Positions 9,251 to 17,360 of a DNA stretch of 64,000 nt are shown piece after piece. Position 1 is the first letter of the stretch, and each line of letters begins with the position of its first letter. The notes below the pieces were generated by a model that worked only from the letters and a program-made list of their open reading frames with translations, had not been told where the DNA came from and made no database searches. This DNA is from Actinoalloteichus_B caeruleus. Lineage in GTDB: Bacteria > Actinomycetota > Actinomycetes > Mycobacteriales > Pseudonocardiaceae. Both the position numbers and the translations under genes were made by a program. Where the stretch lies: NCBI RefSeq assembly GCF_000718005.1, contig NZ_JODV01000016.1. One strand, 5' to 3'.

Positions 9251-10102
9251 TCAGGTGACGTCGCGCTTCTGGTTGAGCAGCCACCCGAGCAGGACGAACA
9301 GCGCCGCCCACCCGAGGAAGGCCAGGCCGCTGAGCCACCAGTCGTTGAACTGCCCGCTGACGCCGGACGCTTCCAGGTCGGCGCGCACCTCCGGCGGGAT
9401 GTCCGCGGTCCCCGCATGGGTGCTGACCACGGAGAACAGCTGGGCCATCGCCAGGCCGAGCAGGGCGAAACTGCCGGAACCGTTCGGCAGGTACGGGCTG
9501 ACCGCGCTCCCACCCATCTCGGAGAACAGGCTGACCAGGATGGTCTCACCGAGGAGCGTGTAGATCGGGATGATGAGGACGACCCCGACCTGGTTGCCGA
9601 CGAGCGCGCCGAAACCCACGCCCAACAACGTCCAGAGCACCATCAGGACGATGCTGACCAGGCACAGCAGCAGCCAGTCACCCACCGCGGGGAAGCCGTC
9701 ACCGTAACCGACGAAGGCGCCGAGGGAACCCGTGATCGCGCAGACCACACCGTAGAACGCGCCGACCGCGGCACAGCTGACGAGCTTCGCCCCGAGCACG
9801 GCGGCCCGGGAGTCGGCGGTCAGGAACGTGGTGGTGATGGTCTTGTGCCGCAGTTCACCGGACATCGACAGACCGCCGAAGATCGCGCCGAAGACCGTGG
9901 CCAGGTTGAAGCCCGCCGCGTACATCAGCCCGGCGATCGGAACGGAGTCGCCGCCGAACTCGGCCGCGCTGCCCGCGAAGGAACCCACGGCGCCGCCGAA
10001 CCAGGCGAGGAAGAAGGTGAACAGCGCGGCGGGAATGAGCAGTGCCCACCACAGGTTCACCGTGAGGATCTTGCGGAACTCGGAGGTGATGAGCCGGCCC
10101 AT
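9251..10102 (-). CDS. ABC-2 type transporter permease
   Basis: The 283-residue integral membrane protein has about six hydrophobic segments: one near residues 18-40, others around 60-80, 105-130, 140-170 and 175-200, and a C-terminal one ending WLLNQKRDVT. It begins MGRLITSEFRKILTVNLWW, the cytoplasmic amphipathic start typical of ABC-2 permeases (an S-E-F-R-K-I elbow helix). The start ATG shares one base with the stop of the upstream ATPase gene (TGATG), so the two are translationally coupled and form one transporter. A loop between the fifth and sixth segments (about 195-245) is long. Substrate unknown; families of this type export antibiotics or handle cell-envelope stress. Confidence 0.88.
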   Translation of the reverse strand: MGRLITSEFRKILTVNLWWALLIPAALFTFFLAWFGGAVGSFAGSAAEFGGDSVPIAGLMYAAGFNLATVFGAIFGGLSMSGELRHKTITTTFLTADSRAAVLGAKLVSCAAVGAFYGVVCAITGSLGAFVGYGDGFPAVGDWLLLCLVSIVLMVLWTLLGVGFGALVGNQVGVVLIIPIYTLLGETILVSLFSEMGGSAVSPYLPNGSGSFALLGLAMAQLFSVVSTHAGTADIPPEVRADLEASGVSGQFNDWWLSGLAFLGWAALFVLLGWLLNQKRDVT

Positions 10103-11316
10103 CAGGCGTTTCCTCCCTGGTTGCCCTCGGAGGGGTCCCCGCCGGGCGGTTGCTGTTCCGGGCGAGCCTGGTCACCGGTGGGGGGTGACTGGTAGCCGGG
10201 GGGCGGTTGGTACCCCGGTGGCTGGTAGCCGGGTGGTGGTGAGTAGCCGGCCGGTGGCTGCTGGTACCCCGGTGGCGGCTGGTAGCCGGCCGGGGGCTGC
10301 TGGTAGCCCGGGGGCTGCTGGTACCCGGCCGGCGGCGGGGGACCGCCGAACCCGCCGGGTTGGCCCGGTCCTGGTGGCTGCTGGGTGTAGAGGTTCTGTT
10401 GCGCGCCGCCGTACTGGCCGCTGGTGAGCTGGAAGAAGATCTCCTCGAGGTCCGCCTTGTCCTCCTGGATCCCGTAAACGGCCACCCCGGCGTCGCGGGC
10501 GATGTCGGCGACCCGCCTCGGATCGGCGCCGCCCATCACGGCGAGGGTCCCGTCCGGGGTGGTCTCCAGGTTGGTCAGGTTGGCGGCCCGAAGCGCCTCC
10601 ACCAGCTTGTTGGGGTCGTCCGCCCTGACCAGCACGCGGCTGGGACGGGTGGCCCGCAGGTCGTCGAGGCCGCCGTAGTAGACGGTCTGACCGCGGCTGA
10701 CGATGATGAGCTTGTCGACGGTCTGTTCGACCTCGCGGAGTTGGTGGCTGGAGACGAGCACGGTCCTGCCGGCGGCGGCGAAGGACCGCATGAATCCACG
10801 CAGCCAGGCGATGCCCTCCGGGTCGAGACCGTTCGCCGGCTCGTCGAGGACGAGGACCTGCGGGTCACCGAGCAGCGCGGTGGCCAGCGCCAGGCGTTGC
10901 CGCATGCCGAGGGAGAACCCCCGGACGCCGCGCCGGGCCGCGACCCCGAGCCCCACCTGGTCCAGGGCCCGGTCGGCGGCCGAGTCGGGCAGCCCGATCG
11001 CCGCCGCGTAGCAGCGCAGGTGGTTCCGCGCGTTTCGGGTGGGGTGGAAGCTCTGGGCCTCGAGGACCGCGCCGACCACTCGGGCGGGGTTGGTGATGTC
11101 GTCGAAGCGGAGCCCGTTGATGGTGGCGACGCCCGCGGTGGGTGTCACCAGTCCCAACAGCATCCGCAGGGTGGTCGTCTTCCCGGACCCGTTGGGGCCA
11201 AGGAACCCGGTGACCGAGCCGGGCTCCACGGTGAAGTCGAGGTTCTGCACCGCCGTGACAGGACCGAACTGTTTCGTCAGGCCCTGCACAACGATCCGGC
11301 CTGTGCCGTCGTGCAC
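10102..11316 (-). CDS. ABC transporter ATP-binding protein with Pro/Gly/Tyr/Gln-rich C-terminal tail
   Basis: The ATPase partner of the ABC-2 permease downstream. Residues 1-300 form a normal DrrA/CcmA-type subunit with Walker A GPNGSGKTT (about 40-48), signature FSLGMRQRLA, Walker B VLVLDEPANGLD and switch-His SSHQLREV. From about residue 303 to 404 the protein carries a low-complexity tail made of near-repeats of PPGYQQPP and PAGYQPPP, then a Gln/Gly-rich end (GGDPSEGNQGGNA). Such a tail is not part of the usual fold (family length about 300); it could tether the ATPase to a partner or form a condensate, but that is speculation. Start GTG 11316 has GAGGAGGA eight bases upstream. Confidence 0.9.
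   Translation of the reverse strand: MHDGTGRIVVQGLTKQFGPVTAVQNLDFTVEPGSVTGFLGPNGSGKTTTLRMLLGLVTPTAGVATINGLRFDDITNPARVVGAVLEAQSFHPTRNARNHLRCYAAAIGLPDSAADRALDQVGLGVAARRGVRGFSLGMRQRLALATALLGDPQVLVLDEPANGLDPEGIAWLRGFMRSFAAAGRTVLVSSHQLREVEQTVDKLIIVSRGQTVYYGGLDDLRATRPSRVLVRADDPNKLVEALRAANLTNLETTPDGTLAVMGGADPRRVADIARDAGVAVYGIQEDKADLEEIFFQLTSGQYGGAQQNLYTQQPPGPGQPGGFGGPPPPAGYQQPPGYQQPPAGYQPPPGYQQPPAGYSPPPGYQPPGYQPPPGYQSPPTGDQARPEQQPPGGDPSEGNQGGNA
10185..10400 (-). repeat. In-frame tandem repeat coding for PPGYQ/PAGYQ units
   Basis: The 3' part of the ATPase gene repeats a variable 12-24 base unit encoding Pro-Pro-Gly-Tyr-Gln and Pro-Ala-Gly-Tyr-Gln. The DNA units are similar but not identical (GGTAGCC and GGTACCC cores recur), so the array could vary in copy number between strains by slippage. 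Confidence 0.7.
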
Positions 11317-11698
11317 GGATTCCTCCTCGTCGCCGCGCGGCTGAACGCGCTCATCCTGCCGTACGGGGCGGTTCCCCGGTGGGCGGTCGTGGGTACCGGG
11401 CCGGGTGGGGGCCGGTGGGAGTACCGACCGTGCCTGGGCGGTGTCGAGGAGTGAACCCGCCGGGTGCCGAGCGGGTGCGGTCGGGCGGGTGCTCGAGGGG
11501 CGCCGCCGGGGCCCGTCCTGGCGGCGTTCCCGTCACCCCGAGCAGCCGAGGCGGGGCTCGTCGTCCCGGGCGGAGCGGTGTGCGGCGGCGTTCCCGGCCG
11601 CACCGCGTCGTGCGTCAGCCCGGTGACGACGGAGGTCACGGCTCGCGCCCACCGCCCTCGGGCACGTGTCCCGCGTGCCGGGGGATGGCGAGCCGCTC
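11317..11698. other. Gene-poor stretch upstream of the ABC-2 operon
   Basis: About 380 bases without a convincing gene. It must hold the promoter of the ABC ATPase gene and the 3' end of the transcript from the right. I see no clear hairpin, repeat or operator. Confidence 0.5.
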
Positions 11699-12352
11699 TC
11701 AGCCGTTCGGTGAGAGGCGTCGCATCAGCCGCGACTGGCGCTCCATCACGTTCGCCCGGTGGATGCGGGTGCTGTCGGTCTCGAGGTGCCCGCCCACCGG
11801 GGTGGCGAACACGTGGCCCTGCCCCGGGGAGGTGGACGTGCTCTCGGCACTGGCGGCTTCGGCGGCTTCCTGGTCGCTCGCCGGCCAGGCCGGAGCGGTG
11901 GGGGAGGGCGCGTCGTCCGGCCAGGGCGGTCCCGGTGCCCCGGATCCACCGGGAGTGGTGGGGGCTGGGGTCACCGGGAGGGGGTGTTCGGGTTCGTGGG
12001 TCGGGCTCATGCGGTGCGGCGGCGTTCCCCTGGCCGACCCTCGCCCGAGGGAACCGAGGGGGCCCCGGCGCGGTCGTTGCCCACCCCCGTCCCCGATCAG
12101 GTGACGGTGGGCCATGAGCCACACCTTGCAGGGCCAGCGGCGGCGCCGCCAGCCACCCGGGCAGGCGCGGCAGCGCCCGTCGTCGGCCGGTTGGTGCACG
12201 GTGAGCAGGAGTCGCCAGCCGTCGGCCAGGCGTCGCAGTTCCGCTCGGGCCAGCGGCAGCAGGGTGTTCTCGTCGTCATGCTCGGCGGCGCGGTCGAGCA
12301 TCGCCAAGCGTTCCATCACCGCCTGGCGCAGCGCCTTCTCAGTCACGTTCAT
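11699..12352 (-). CDS. Hypothetical protein with Cys-rich segment
   Basis: A 217-residue protein of unknown function. The N-terminal half holds a helical segment (EKALRQAVMERLAMLD) and a short Cys/Arg cluster, CRACPGGWRRRRWPCKVWL, about residues 60-78, which could bind zinc; the spacing C-x2-C then C-x9-C is not one I can assign. The C-terminal half (about 105-217) is Pro/Ala/Thr/Glu-rich and probably disordered. ATG 12352 overlaps the end of the upstream small gene by 14 bases, so the two are co-translated. I recall similar paired small genes in Pseudonocardiaceae and Streptomyces genomes, often annotated only as hypothetical. Confidence 0.6.
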   Translation of the reverse strand: MNVTEKALRQAVMERLAMLDRAAEHDDENTLLPLARAELRRLADGWRLLLTVHQPADDGRCRACPGGWRRRRWPCKVWLMAHRHLIGDGGGQRPRRGPLGSLGRGSARGTPPHRMSPTHEPEHPLPVTPAPTTPGGSGAPGPPWPDDAPSPTAPAWPASDQEAAEAASAESTSTSPGQGHVFATPVGGHLETDSTRIHRANVMERQSRLMRRLSPNG

Positions 12353-12653
12353 CTCCGTCGTGGTCCCTCGTGGTGACGGCGGCGCGGTCCAGCGACCGCC
12401 GTAGGGAGCGCGTCTGCTGGGTGGACAGCACCGCGCTCGCCCCGGGGGGTGCGACCAGGAGTACGTCCTGGTCGTCGACCAGCACGGTCACCGATCGGTC
12501 CCGGCCGAAGGGGTCGTGGCAGGCGATCAGCCAACGTCGTCCCCCCGGCGGCCGCCCGGCCTCGTCCGTCCGCCCGTGACGGATGGGCCGCGCGGTGTGC
12601 GACGGGTGAGCTGTCGGGTCGACCGAGGCGTTCACTGAGCAGTCATCGGCCAC
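12339..12653 (-). CDS. Small hypothetical protein, partner of the downstream gene
   Basis: A 104-residue protein with an Arg/His-rich, probably disordered first half, then a compact region (WLIACHDPFGRDRSVTVL, VDDQDVLLVAPPGASAVL) that looks like a small beta-rich domain, and a charged end (TTRDHDGDERD). It overlaps the downstream gene by 14 bases, so the pair likely works together. GTG 12653 is used for lack of a better start; no strong ribosome binding site is visible there. Function unknown. Confidence 0.55.
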   Translation of the reverse strand: MADDCSVNASVDPTAHPSHTARPIRHGRTDEAGRPPGGRRWLIACHDPFGRDRSVTVLVDDQDVLLVAPPGASAVLSTQQTRSLRRSLDRAAVTTRDHDGDERD

Positions 12654-12798
12654 GAGATGAAAATGATTCAGTCTTCCGGTGGAGGTTCACTCGATCGGGC
12701 GCTCTCGGATGGGCTAAAGGTTGGTAGTCGGGTGATCTTCTCCGGATACACCACGACCTGGTCAACACAAGCCGTACCGAGCGACTAGACTTGACGGT

Positions 12799-12843
12799 GG
12801 CGGCCCGCTCCCGGTGACCCCCAGGCCGGTTGAGCGGGCCGCC
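12799..12843 (-). terminator. Hairpin after alanine dehydrogenase
   Basis: A 12-bp perfect inverted repeat (12799-12810 with 12832-12843, arm GGCGGCCCGCTC) with a 21-base loop lies 77 bases past the ald stop, on the side where an ald transcript would end. Confidence 0.55.
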
Positions 12844-12919
12844 CCTGTGCCGCGATGCGTCGCGACCTCGTGCCAAGCGTGATGCCGGTACGGCGCCGCC
12901 TCGGCGCCCCGCCCTTCCG

Positions 12920-14038
12920 TCACCCGCCCAACAGGCGCTCCGGCTCGACCCACTCCATCCCGTGCGCCTCAGCGACCGGCCGGTTCGTCAACGCCCCCTC
13001 GTGGGTGCTCAGCCCGTGCGCCAGGTCGGGGTCCCGCCCCGCCGCCCCCCGCCAGCCGTGCTCCGCCAGTGCCAGCACGTGCGGCAGCGTCACGTTCGTC
13101 AGCGCGTGGGTGGACGTGTGGGGAACCGCGCCCGGCATGTTGGCCACGCAGTAGAAGACCGAGTCGTGCACCCGGAAGGTCGGCTCGTCGTGCGTCGTCG
13201 GGCGGGAGTCAGCGAAACAACCACCCTGGTCGATCGAGATGTCCACCAGCACCGAACCCGGCCGCATGCGCGCCACCAGGTCGTTGTCGACCAGTTTCGG
13301 GGCCTTCGCGCCCGGCACCAGCACGGCGCCGATGACGAGGTCGGCGGACAGCACCGACCGTTCCAGGGTGTACCGGTTCGAGGTGATCGTGCGCAGCCTT
13401 CCCCGGAACTCGCGGTCGATCGAGCGCAGCCTGTCGACCCTGGTGTCGAGCAGCTCGACGTCGGCCTGCATTCCGAGCGCGATGGAGGCCGCGCTCAGCC
13501 CGGCGACACCGGCGCCGATGACCGTCACCTTCGCGGGGGGGACGCCGGGAACGCCGCTGGGGAGTACGCCCCGGCCGCCGGCGGGCCGCAGCATGGCCCC
13601 GACAGCCACCATCGGGGCGAGCCGGCCCGCGACCTCCGACATGGGCGCGAGCAGCGGCAACGTGCCGTCGGGGGCCTGCACGGTCTCGTAGGCGATGCCG
13701 GTCACACCGCTGTCCACCATCGCCGAGGTGAGTTCCCTGCTGCTGGCCAGGTGCAGGTAGGTGAAGAGCACCTGGCCGGCCCGCAACAACGGGTACTCGG
13801 ACGGAACGGGTTCCTTGACCTTGAGGACCAGGTCACCGCTGGCCCACACGTCCTCCGCGGTGTCGAGGATCTTGGCGCCGGCGGAGTGGTACTCGGCGTC
13901 GCTGATCGCGGAGCCCTGCCCGGCCCCGGTCTCCACCAGCACGTCATGACCCAGCCCGGTGAGTTCGAGCACACCGGCGGGGGTGAGCGCGACCCGGTAC
14001 TCGTTGTTCTTCACTTCGCGGGGAACGGCGATCTTCAC
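12920..14038 (-). CDS. ald: Alanine dehydrogenase
   Basis: NAD-dependent interconversion of L-alanine with pyruvate and ammonia. The 372-residue length matches the family (about 371). It starts MKIAVPREVKNNEYRVALTP at GTG 14038, with AAGGA eight bases upstream; longer in-frame extensions lack a ribosome binding site and homology. Key residues are visible: Arg in NNEYRVAL, catalytic Lys in LVLKVKEP, His in LFTYLHLA, the Rossmann motif VIGAGVAGLSAA and Asp in VDISIDQGG. The gene is monocistronic with a hairpin downstream and diverges from an MFS transporter, which could be coregulated, though no Ald-type regulator is adjacent. Confidence 0.96.
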   Translation of the reverse strand: MKIAVPREVKNNEYRVALTPAGVLELTGLGHDVLVETGAGQGSAISDAEYHSAGAKILDTAEDVWASGDLVLKVKEPVPSEYPLLRAGQVLFTYLHLASSRELTSAMVDSGVTGIAYETVQAPDGTLPLLAPMSEVAGRLAPMVAVGAMLRPAGGRGVLPSGVPGVPPAKVTVIGAGVAGLSAASIALGMQADVELLDTRVDRLRSIDREFRGRLRTITSNRYTLERSVLSADLVIGAVLVPGAKAPKLVDNDLVARMRPGSVLVDISIDQGGCFADSRPTTHDEPTFRVHDSVFYCVANMPGAVPHTSTHALTNVTLPHVLALAEHGWRGAAGRDPDLAHGLSTHEGALTNRPVAEAHGMEWVEPERLLGG

Positions 14039-14260
14039 GGTGTTTCCTTCCGTCGGATGGCGGCGGGTCGGCGGGCGGCGACCGGTTGCCCGCGGCCCGC
14101 CGTCGGTCCCGCGATGCCGGTTGGTGTTCGGCATCGCACGGGTGAGTCGAACGTATCGCCGGTCACACGGGTGCGACTAGAAGCGAAGTAACCCATTCGC
14201 GGGGCGCTCACACCACCCGGACCAGCCGAACGGACGAGGGGACGAGCTACCGTCAGGCAC

Positions 14261-15439
14261 GTGAGCACCAGGGAGACGCGGAGCGAGCCACCCGCAGCCG
14301 AGGCCACCGGCGTGTGGAGCCGGCAGATGATGTTGCTGCTGGCGACGACGTTCGGTGTCTTCTCCAGCTTCTACCTCCTGCTCTCGGTGGTGCCCCAGTT
14401 CGCTGCGGCGAACGGGGCGGCCGAGGCGCTCGCGGGCGCGACGACCGGCGTCTACATGTTCGCGACGGTCGGACTGCAGGTCTTCATGCCCCGGCTGCTC
14501 GTCCGGTTCGGGTACCGGACCCTGTTGTTGTCGGGTGCCGTGCTGCTGGGAGCGCCGGCGTTGCTGCTGATCGCGTCCTCCCGGATCGATGTGGTCCTCG
14601 CCGTCTCAGCCGTGCGCGGCCTCGGCTTCGGCATCGTGACGGTCGCCTGCGCCGCCCTGGTCGCCGAGCTGGTGCCACCACGGCTGCGGGGCAAGGGCTC
14701 CGGCCTCTACGGCGGCGCCGTCGGACTGGCGGGACTCGGCGCGCTGCCGCTGGGGGTCTGGATGGCCGAGCACCTCGGCTACGAGACGGTGTTCCTGACG
14801 GCTGGGCTGGTGCCGCTCGTCTCCCTGTTCGCCGCGATCGGCCTGGCCGCGCCCCGCCCGGTGCGGGGCCAGGAGGCGGGCGGTCTGCTCCGGGCCTTCC
14901 GGACCGGCGCGCTGCGTCGCCCCTTCCTGGTGTTGACGATGACCGCGGTGGCCTCGGGAACGGTGGTGACCTTCCTCCCCCTGGCGGTCACCGGAGCCGG
15001 AGCCGCTCTCGTGCCGGCGGCGCTGCTCGCCCAGCAGGCCTTCGCCACCGGGGGGCGCTGGGCGGCGGGACTCCTCGGAGACCGGTTCGGCAACGGACGG
15101 CTGTTGGTGCCCGCCGTGGTGTCGGCCGGTGCGGGCGTCGGCGCGGTCGTGCTCGGGGACCAGCCGGTGGTGCTCCTCACCGGAATGGTCCTGTTCGGAC
15201 TCGGCTTCGGCGTCGTGCAGAACGCCACCCTGGTGATCATGTTCCAGCGGGTCGAGCGGCGGAACTACGGGCTGGCGAGCACGCAGTGGAACATCGGCTT
15301 CGACGCGGGCACCGGCCTCGGCGCGGTCGCCATCGGCCTCGTCGTCCAACAGGCCGGCTACGGTGCCGGATTCATGGTGGTCGCCCTGCTCGTGCTCGCC
15401 GTGCTGCCGGCGGCCTGGCCCGACCGGGCGGCCCGCTGA
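14261..15439 (+). CDS. MFS transporter
   Basis: A 392-residue 12-segment major facilitator. Hydrophobic helices start at about residue 23 (MMLLLATTFGVFSSFYLLLS) and recur through to the end. The loop 2-3 motif is present in relaxed form (PRLLVRFGYRTLLL), and the C-terminal half has the matching GLLGDRFGNGRLLVP loop. It starts at GTG 14261 about 220 bases from the divergent ald gene. The sequence resembles drug/sugar efflux-type MFS proteins rather than nutrient symporters, but the substrate cannot be told. It stands alone, converging on the protease inhibitor gene. Confidence 0.88.
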   Translation: MSTRETRSEPPAAEATGVWSRQMMLLLATTFGVFSSFYLLLSVVPQFAAANGAAEALAGATTGVYMFATVGLQVFMPRLLVRFGYRTLLLSGAVLLGAPALLLIASSRIDVVLAVSAVRGLGFGIVTVACAALVAELVPPRLRGKGSGLYGGAVGLAGLGALPLGVWMAEHLGYETVFLTAGLVPLVSLFAAIGLAAPRPVRGQEAGGLLRAFRTGALRRPFLVLTMTAVASGTVVTFLPLAVTGAGAALVPAALLAQQAFATGGRWAAGLLGDRFGNGRLLVPAVVSAGAGVGAVVLGDQPVVLLTGMVLFGLGFGVVQNATLVIMFQRVERRNYGLASTQWNIGFDAGTGLGAVAIGLVVQQAGYGAGFMVVALLVLAVLPAAWPDRAAR

Positions 15440-15620
15440 GCACCTGGGCCCGGGCGGGAGGGGCCGGGCTGTTCACCGAGGTGGGTGCGCGGCGGCCGGC
15501 TTCCCGCGCCAGGGCAGGCCCGGCGCCGGGCCGTGCGGCATCGCGGGGAGCGGGTCCTCGCGGCCGCTGGCACGAACGCGCCGGCCGACGGGATGTCGAC
15601 CGGCGCGCTCGGAGCTCGGC

Positions 15621-16046
15621 TCAGAACTGGAACAGGGCGCCGGTGCCGGCGGCCATCGTGCAGGAGTTCGACCACTCGGTCTCGTAGTCCACCGGCACCC
15701 CCGCCACCGTCCCCCGCGCGGAGACGGCGACGGGCTGGTAGATCATCGTGCACAAGGCGTTGCCGTCGCCTCGGATCGCCTCGAGGTCACCCCCGGAGTC
15801 CCGGAGCTCGGCGCAGGCCGCCTCCGCGTTCGGGTGGTCGCCCCCGTCGGGGTCGCAGGTGAGCAGGACGGTCCTGCCCAGGGGGGACTCGTCGGCCTTC
15901 GCCGGGGTGACCGGACGCACGTTCAGGGTCAACACGGTCGAGGCCGGCCGCGAGGCCGCCGGCTCGCTGCCGGCGGCGGGAGCCGCGCCGCCGAGAAGGG
16001 CGCTGCCCGCGAGGAGCGAGCTGACGACCAGGTGGTGCAGAGCCAT
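15621..16046 (-). CDS. Secreted subtilisin inhibitor (SSI family)
   Basis: A 141-residue precursor. Residues 1-26 are a signal peptide (MALHHLVVSSLLAGSALLGG, cleavage near PAAGS). The mature part follows the Streptomyces subtilisin inhibitor pattern: LTLNV, RTVLLTCDPDGGDHPNAEAA with the first conserved cysteine, CAELR, then the reactive loop ALCTMIYQPV and the closing SNSCTM...GALFQF. Four cysteines match the two SSI disulfides. By alignment the P1 residue is Met in CTM-IY, which favours subtilisin- and chymotrypsin-like targets. Start ATG 16046 has GGAGG seven bases away. In Streptomyces such inhibitors control extracellular proteases during development; the same role is inferred here. Confidence 0.93.
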   Translation of the reverse strand: MALHHLVVSSLLAGSALLGGAAPAAGSEPAASRPASTVLTLNVRPVTPAKADESPLGRTVLLTCDPDGGDHPNAEAACAELRDSGGDLEAIRGDGNALCTMIYQPVAVSARGTVAGVPVDYETEWSNSCTMAAGTGALFQF

Positions 16047-16267
16047 GTCGGTAGTCCTCCGTGTGTGGTGAGGGCGTTGTCGTGCCCGCCAGTGGATGGC
16101 GGCGGGTTTCGTGCCGGCGGGGGCAAATCGGGTCTACCTGTTCGCCGATCCGGCCGCGAGGCAACCACGGAGTAACTACTCGTTCGGGTTTAACTCGTTC
16201 GTGTATCGGGGCGCAGAGTGACGGCAGTCGGCGCGAATGTGGGCGACTGCCGCCACCGCGACGTGAT

Positions 16268-17209
16268 TCAGTCCAGCGCGGGAATGGTGGTCCGGGCGGA
16301 CAGTTCCGCCTGGATCATGTCGGCAACGGCCGCCATTCCGAGTTCGTTGGGGTGTACGGGGAAGGCCGGACTCGTGGGGAGGACGCCCTCCACCCACTTC
16401 ACGCCCTTCGGCTGGCACCAGTCGTGGCCCTGCGAGGCACCGTAGGTGTCGACGAAGACCGCGCCAGCCCGGTCGGCGGCCGAGGCGAGCATGGCGTTGA
16501 GTGCCTGGTGCACGCCGTCGAGGAAGGCCGTGTCGCCCCGCGCGATCGGTACCCGGGGGAAGCAGCCACCAGTGGCGGGCACGATCGTCTGGTACCCGAC
16601 GACCAGCACCGTCGCCGACGGGGACCGGTGCGTGATCTCGTCCAGTGCCCGGTCGATCAGCGGCGCGGTGTCCTCGATGCGGTCCAGCAGCTCGTTCCCG
16701 CCCCCGCCGGTGTAGTGGCGTTCGCACGGGTTCCCGGTGGGCGCGGTGACGCTCCGCGTCGCGCAGGTCAGGACGATGTCGCTGAAGCCGATGTCGTTGC
16801 CACCGATCTGCAGCGTGACCAGGTCGGTGTCCGGCCGCAACGCGTCGAGCTGGGGAGCGTTGCGTCCAGCGAGGACGTTCTGGGGCTCGTGCAGGTCCAC
16901 GGTGGTCGCGCCACTGCAGCTGGCGTCGGTGAAGGAGTTCACGTCGAGGGACGCCCGGAGCACCGCCGGGTAGTTCCTGGTGGACCGGAAACAGCCGAGC
17001 GGGTTGAGCTGTGGATAGGGGATCAGGGGACCGGCGGTGAAGGAATCGCCGAGTGCGACGTAGTGGTGGTGGGATCGGTCGTCCCGCACGAGGTCGGGCG
17101 TTTCGGCCGACGCGGCCGGGGCGAGGAGAACACCGGAGAACAGGATGGAGAGTGCGACCGCGAGTGGGGTGCGTACTCCGCGCGGCGGTGAGCGGAAGAA
17201 ACGGGTCAT
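16268..17209 (-). CDS. Secreted SGNH/GDSL-family lipase or esterase
   Basis: A 313-residue precursor. ATG 17209 (AAGGA upstream) gives a twin-Arg-free signal peptide: MTRFFRSPPRGVRTP then a hydrophobic core ending APAASA. The mature part is an actinobacterial SGNH hydrolase: block I GDSFTAG with nucleophile Ser, the Gly in CSGATT, block III GGNDIGF with Asn, and block V HPNELG with catalytic His. Six cysteines, as in Streptomyces lipases of lipolytic family II, suggest disulfides. It acts outside the cell on ester lipids. The gene diverges from the thiolase gene, with about 150 bases between. Confidence 0.92.
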   Translation of the reverse strand: MTRFFRSPPRGVRTPLAVALSILFSGVLLAPAASAETPDLVRDDRSHHHYVALGDSFTAGPLIPYPQLNPLGCFRSTRNYPAVLRASLDVNSFTDASCSGATTVDLHEPQNVLAGRNAPQLDALRPDTDLVTLQIGGNDIGFSDIVLTCATRSVTAPTGNPCERHYTGGGGNELLDRIEDTAPLIDRALDEITHRSPSATVLVVGYQTIVPATGGCFPRVPIARGDTAFLDGVHQALNAMLASAADRAGAVFVDTYGASQGHDWCQPKGVKWVEGVLPTSPAFPVHPNELGMAAVADMIQAELSARTTIPALD

Positions 17210-17360
17210 CGCGACTTCCTTGCCTGAAAGGAGGAATGTCCTTGTGATCGTGACCTTCGGGTGGGGTGGTGTCAACGATCAGCCGGAACACTCGCCCGAG
17301 ATGGCTACTGAACGGTAGCTTGTGGAGGCCAGGGAGCGTCCAGGGAGCGGAGGCGGTGAC

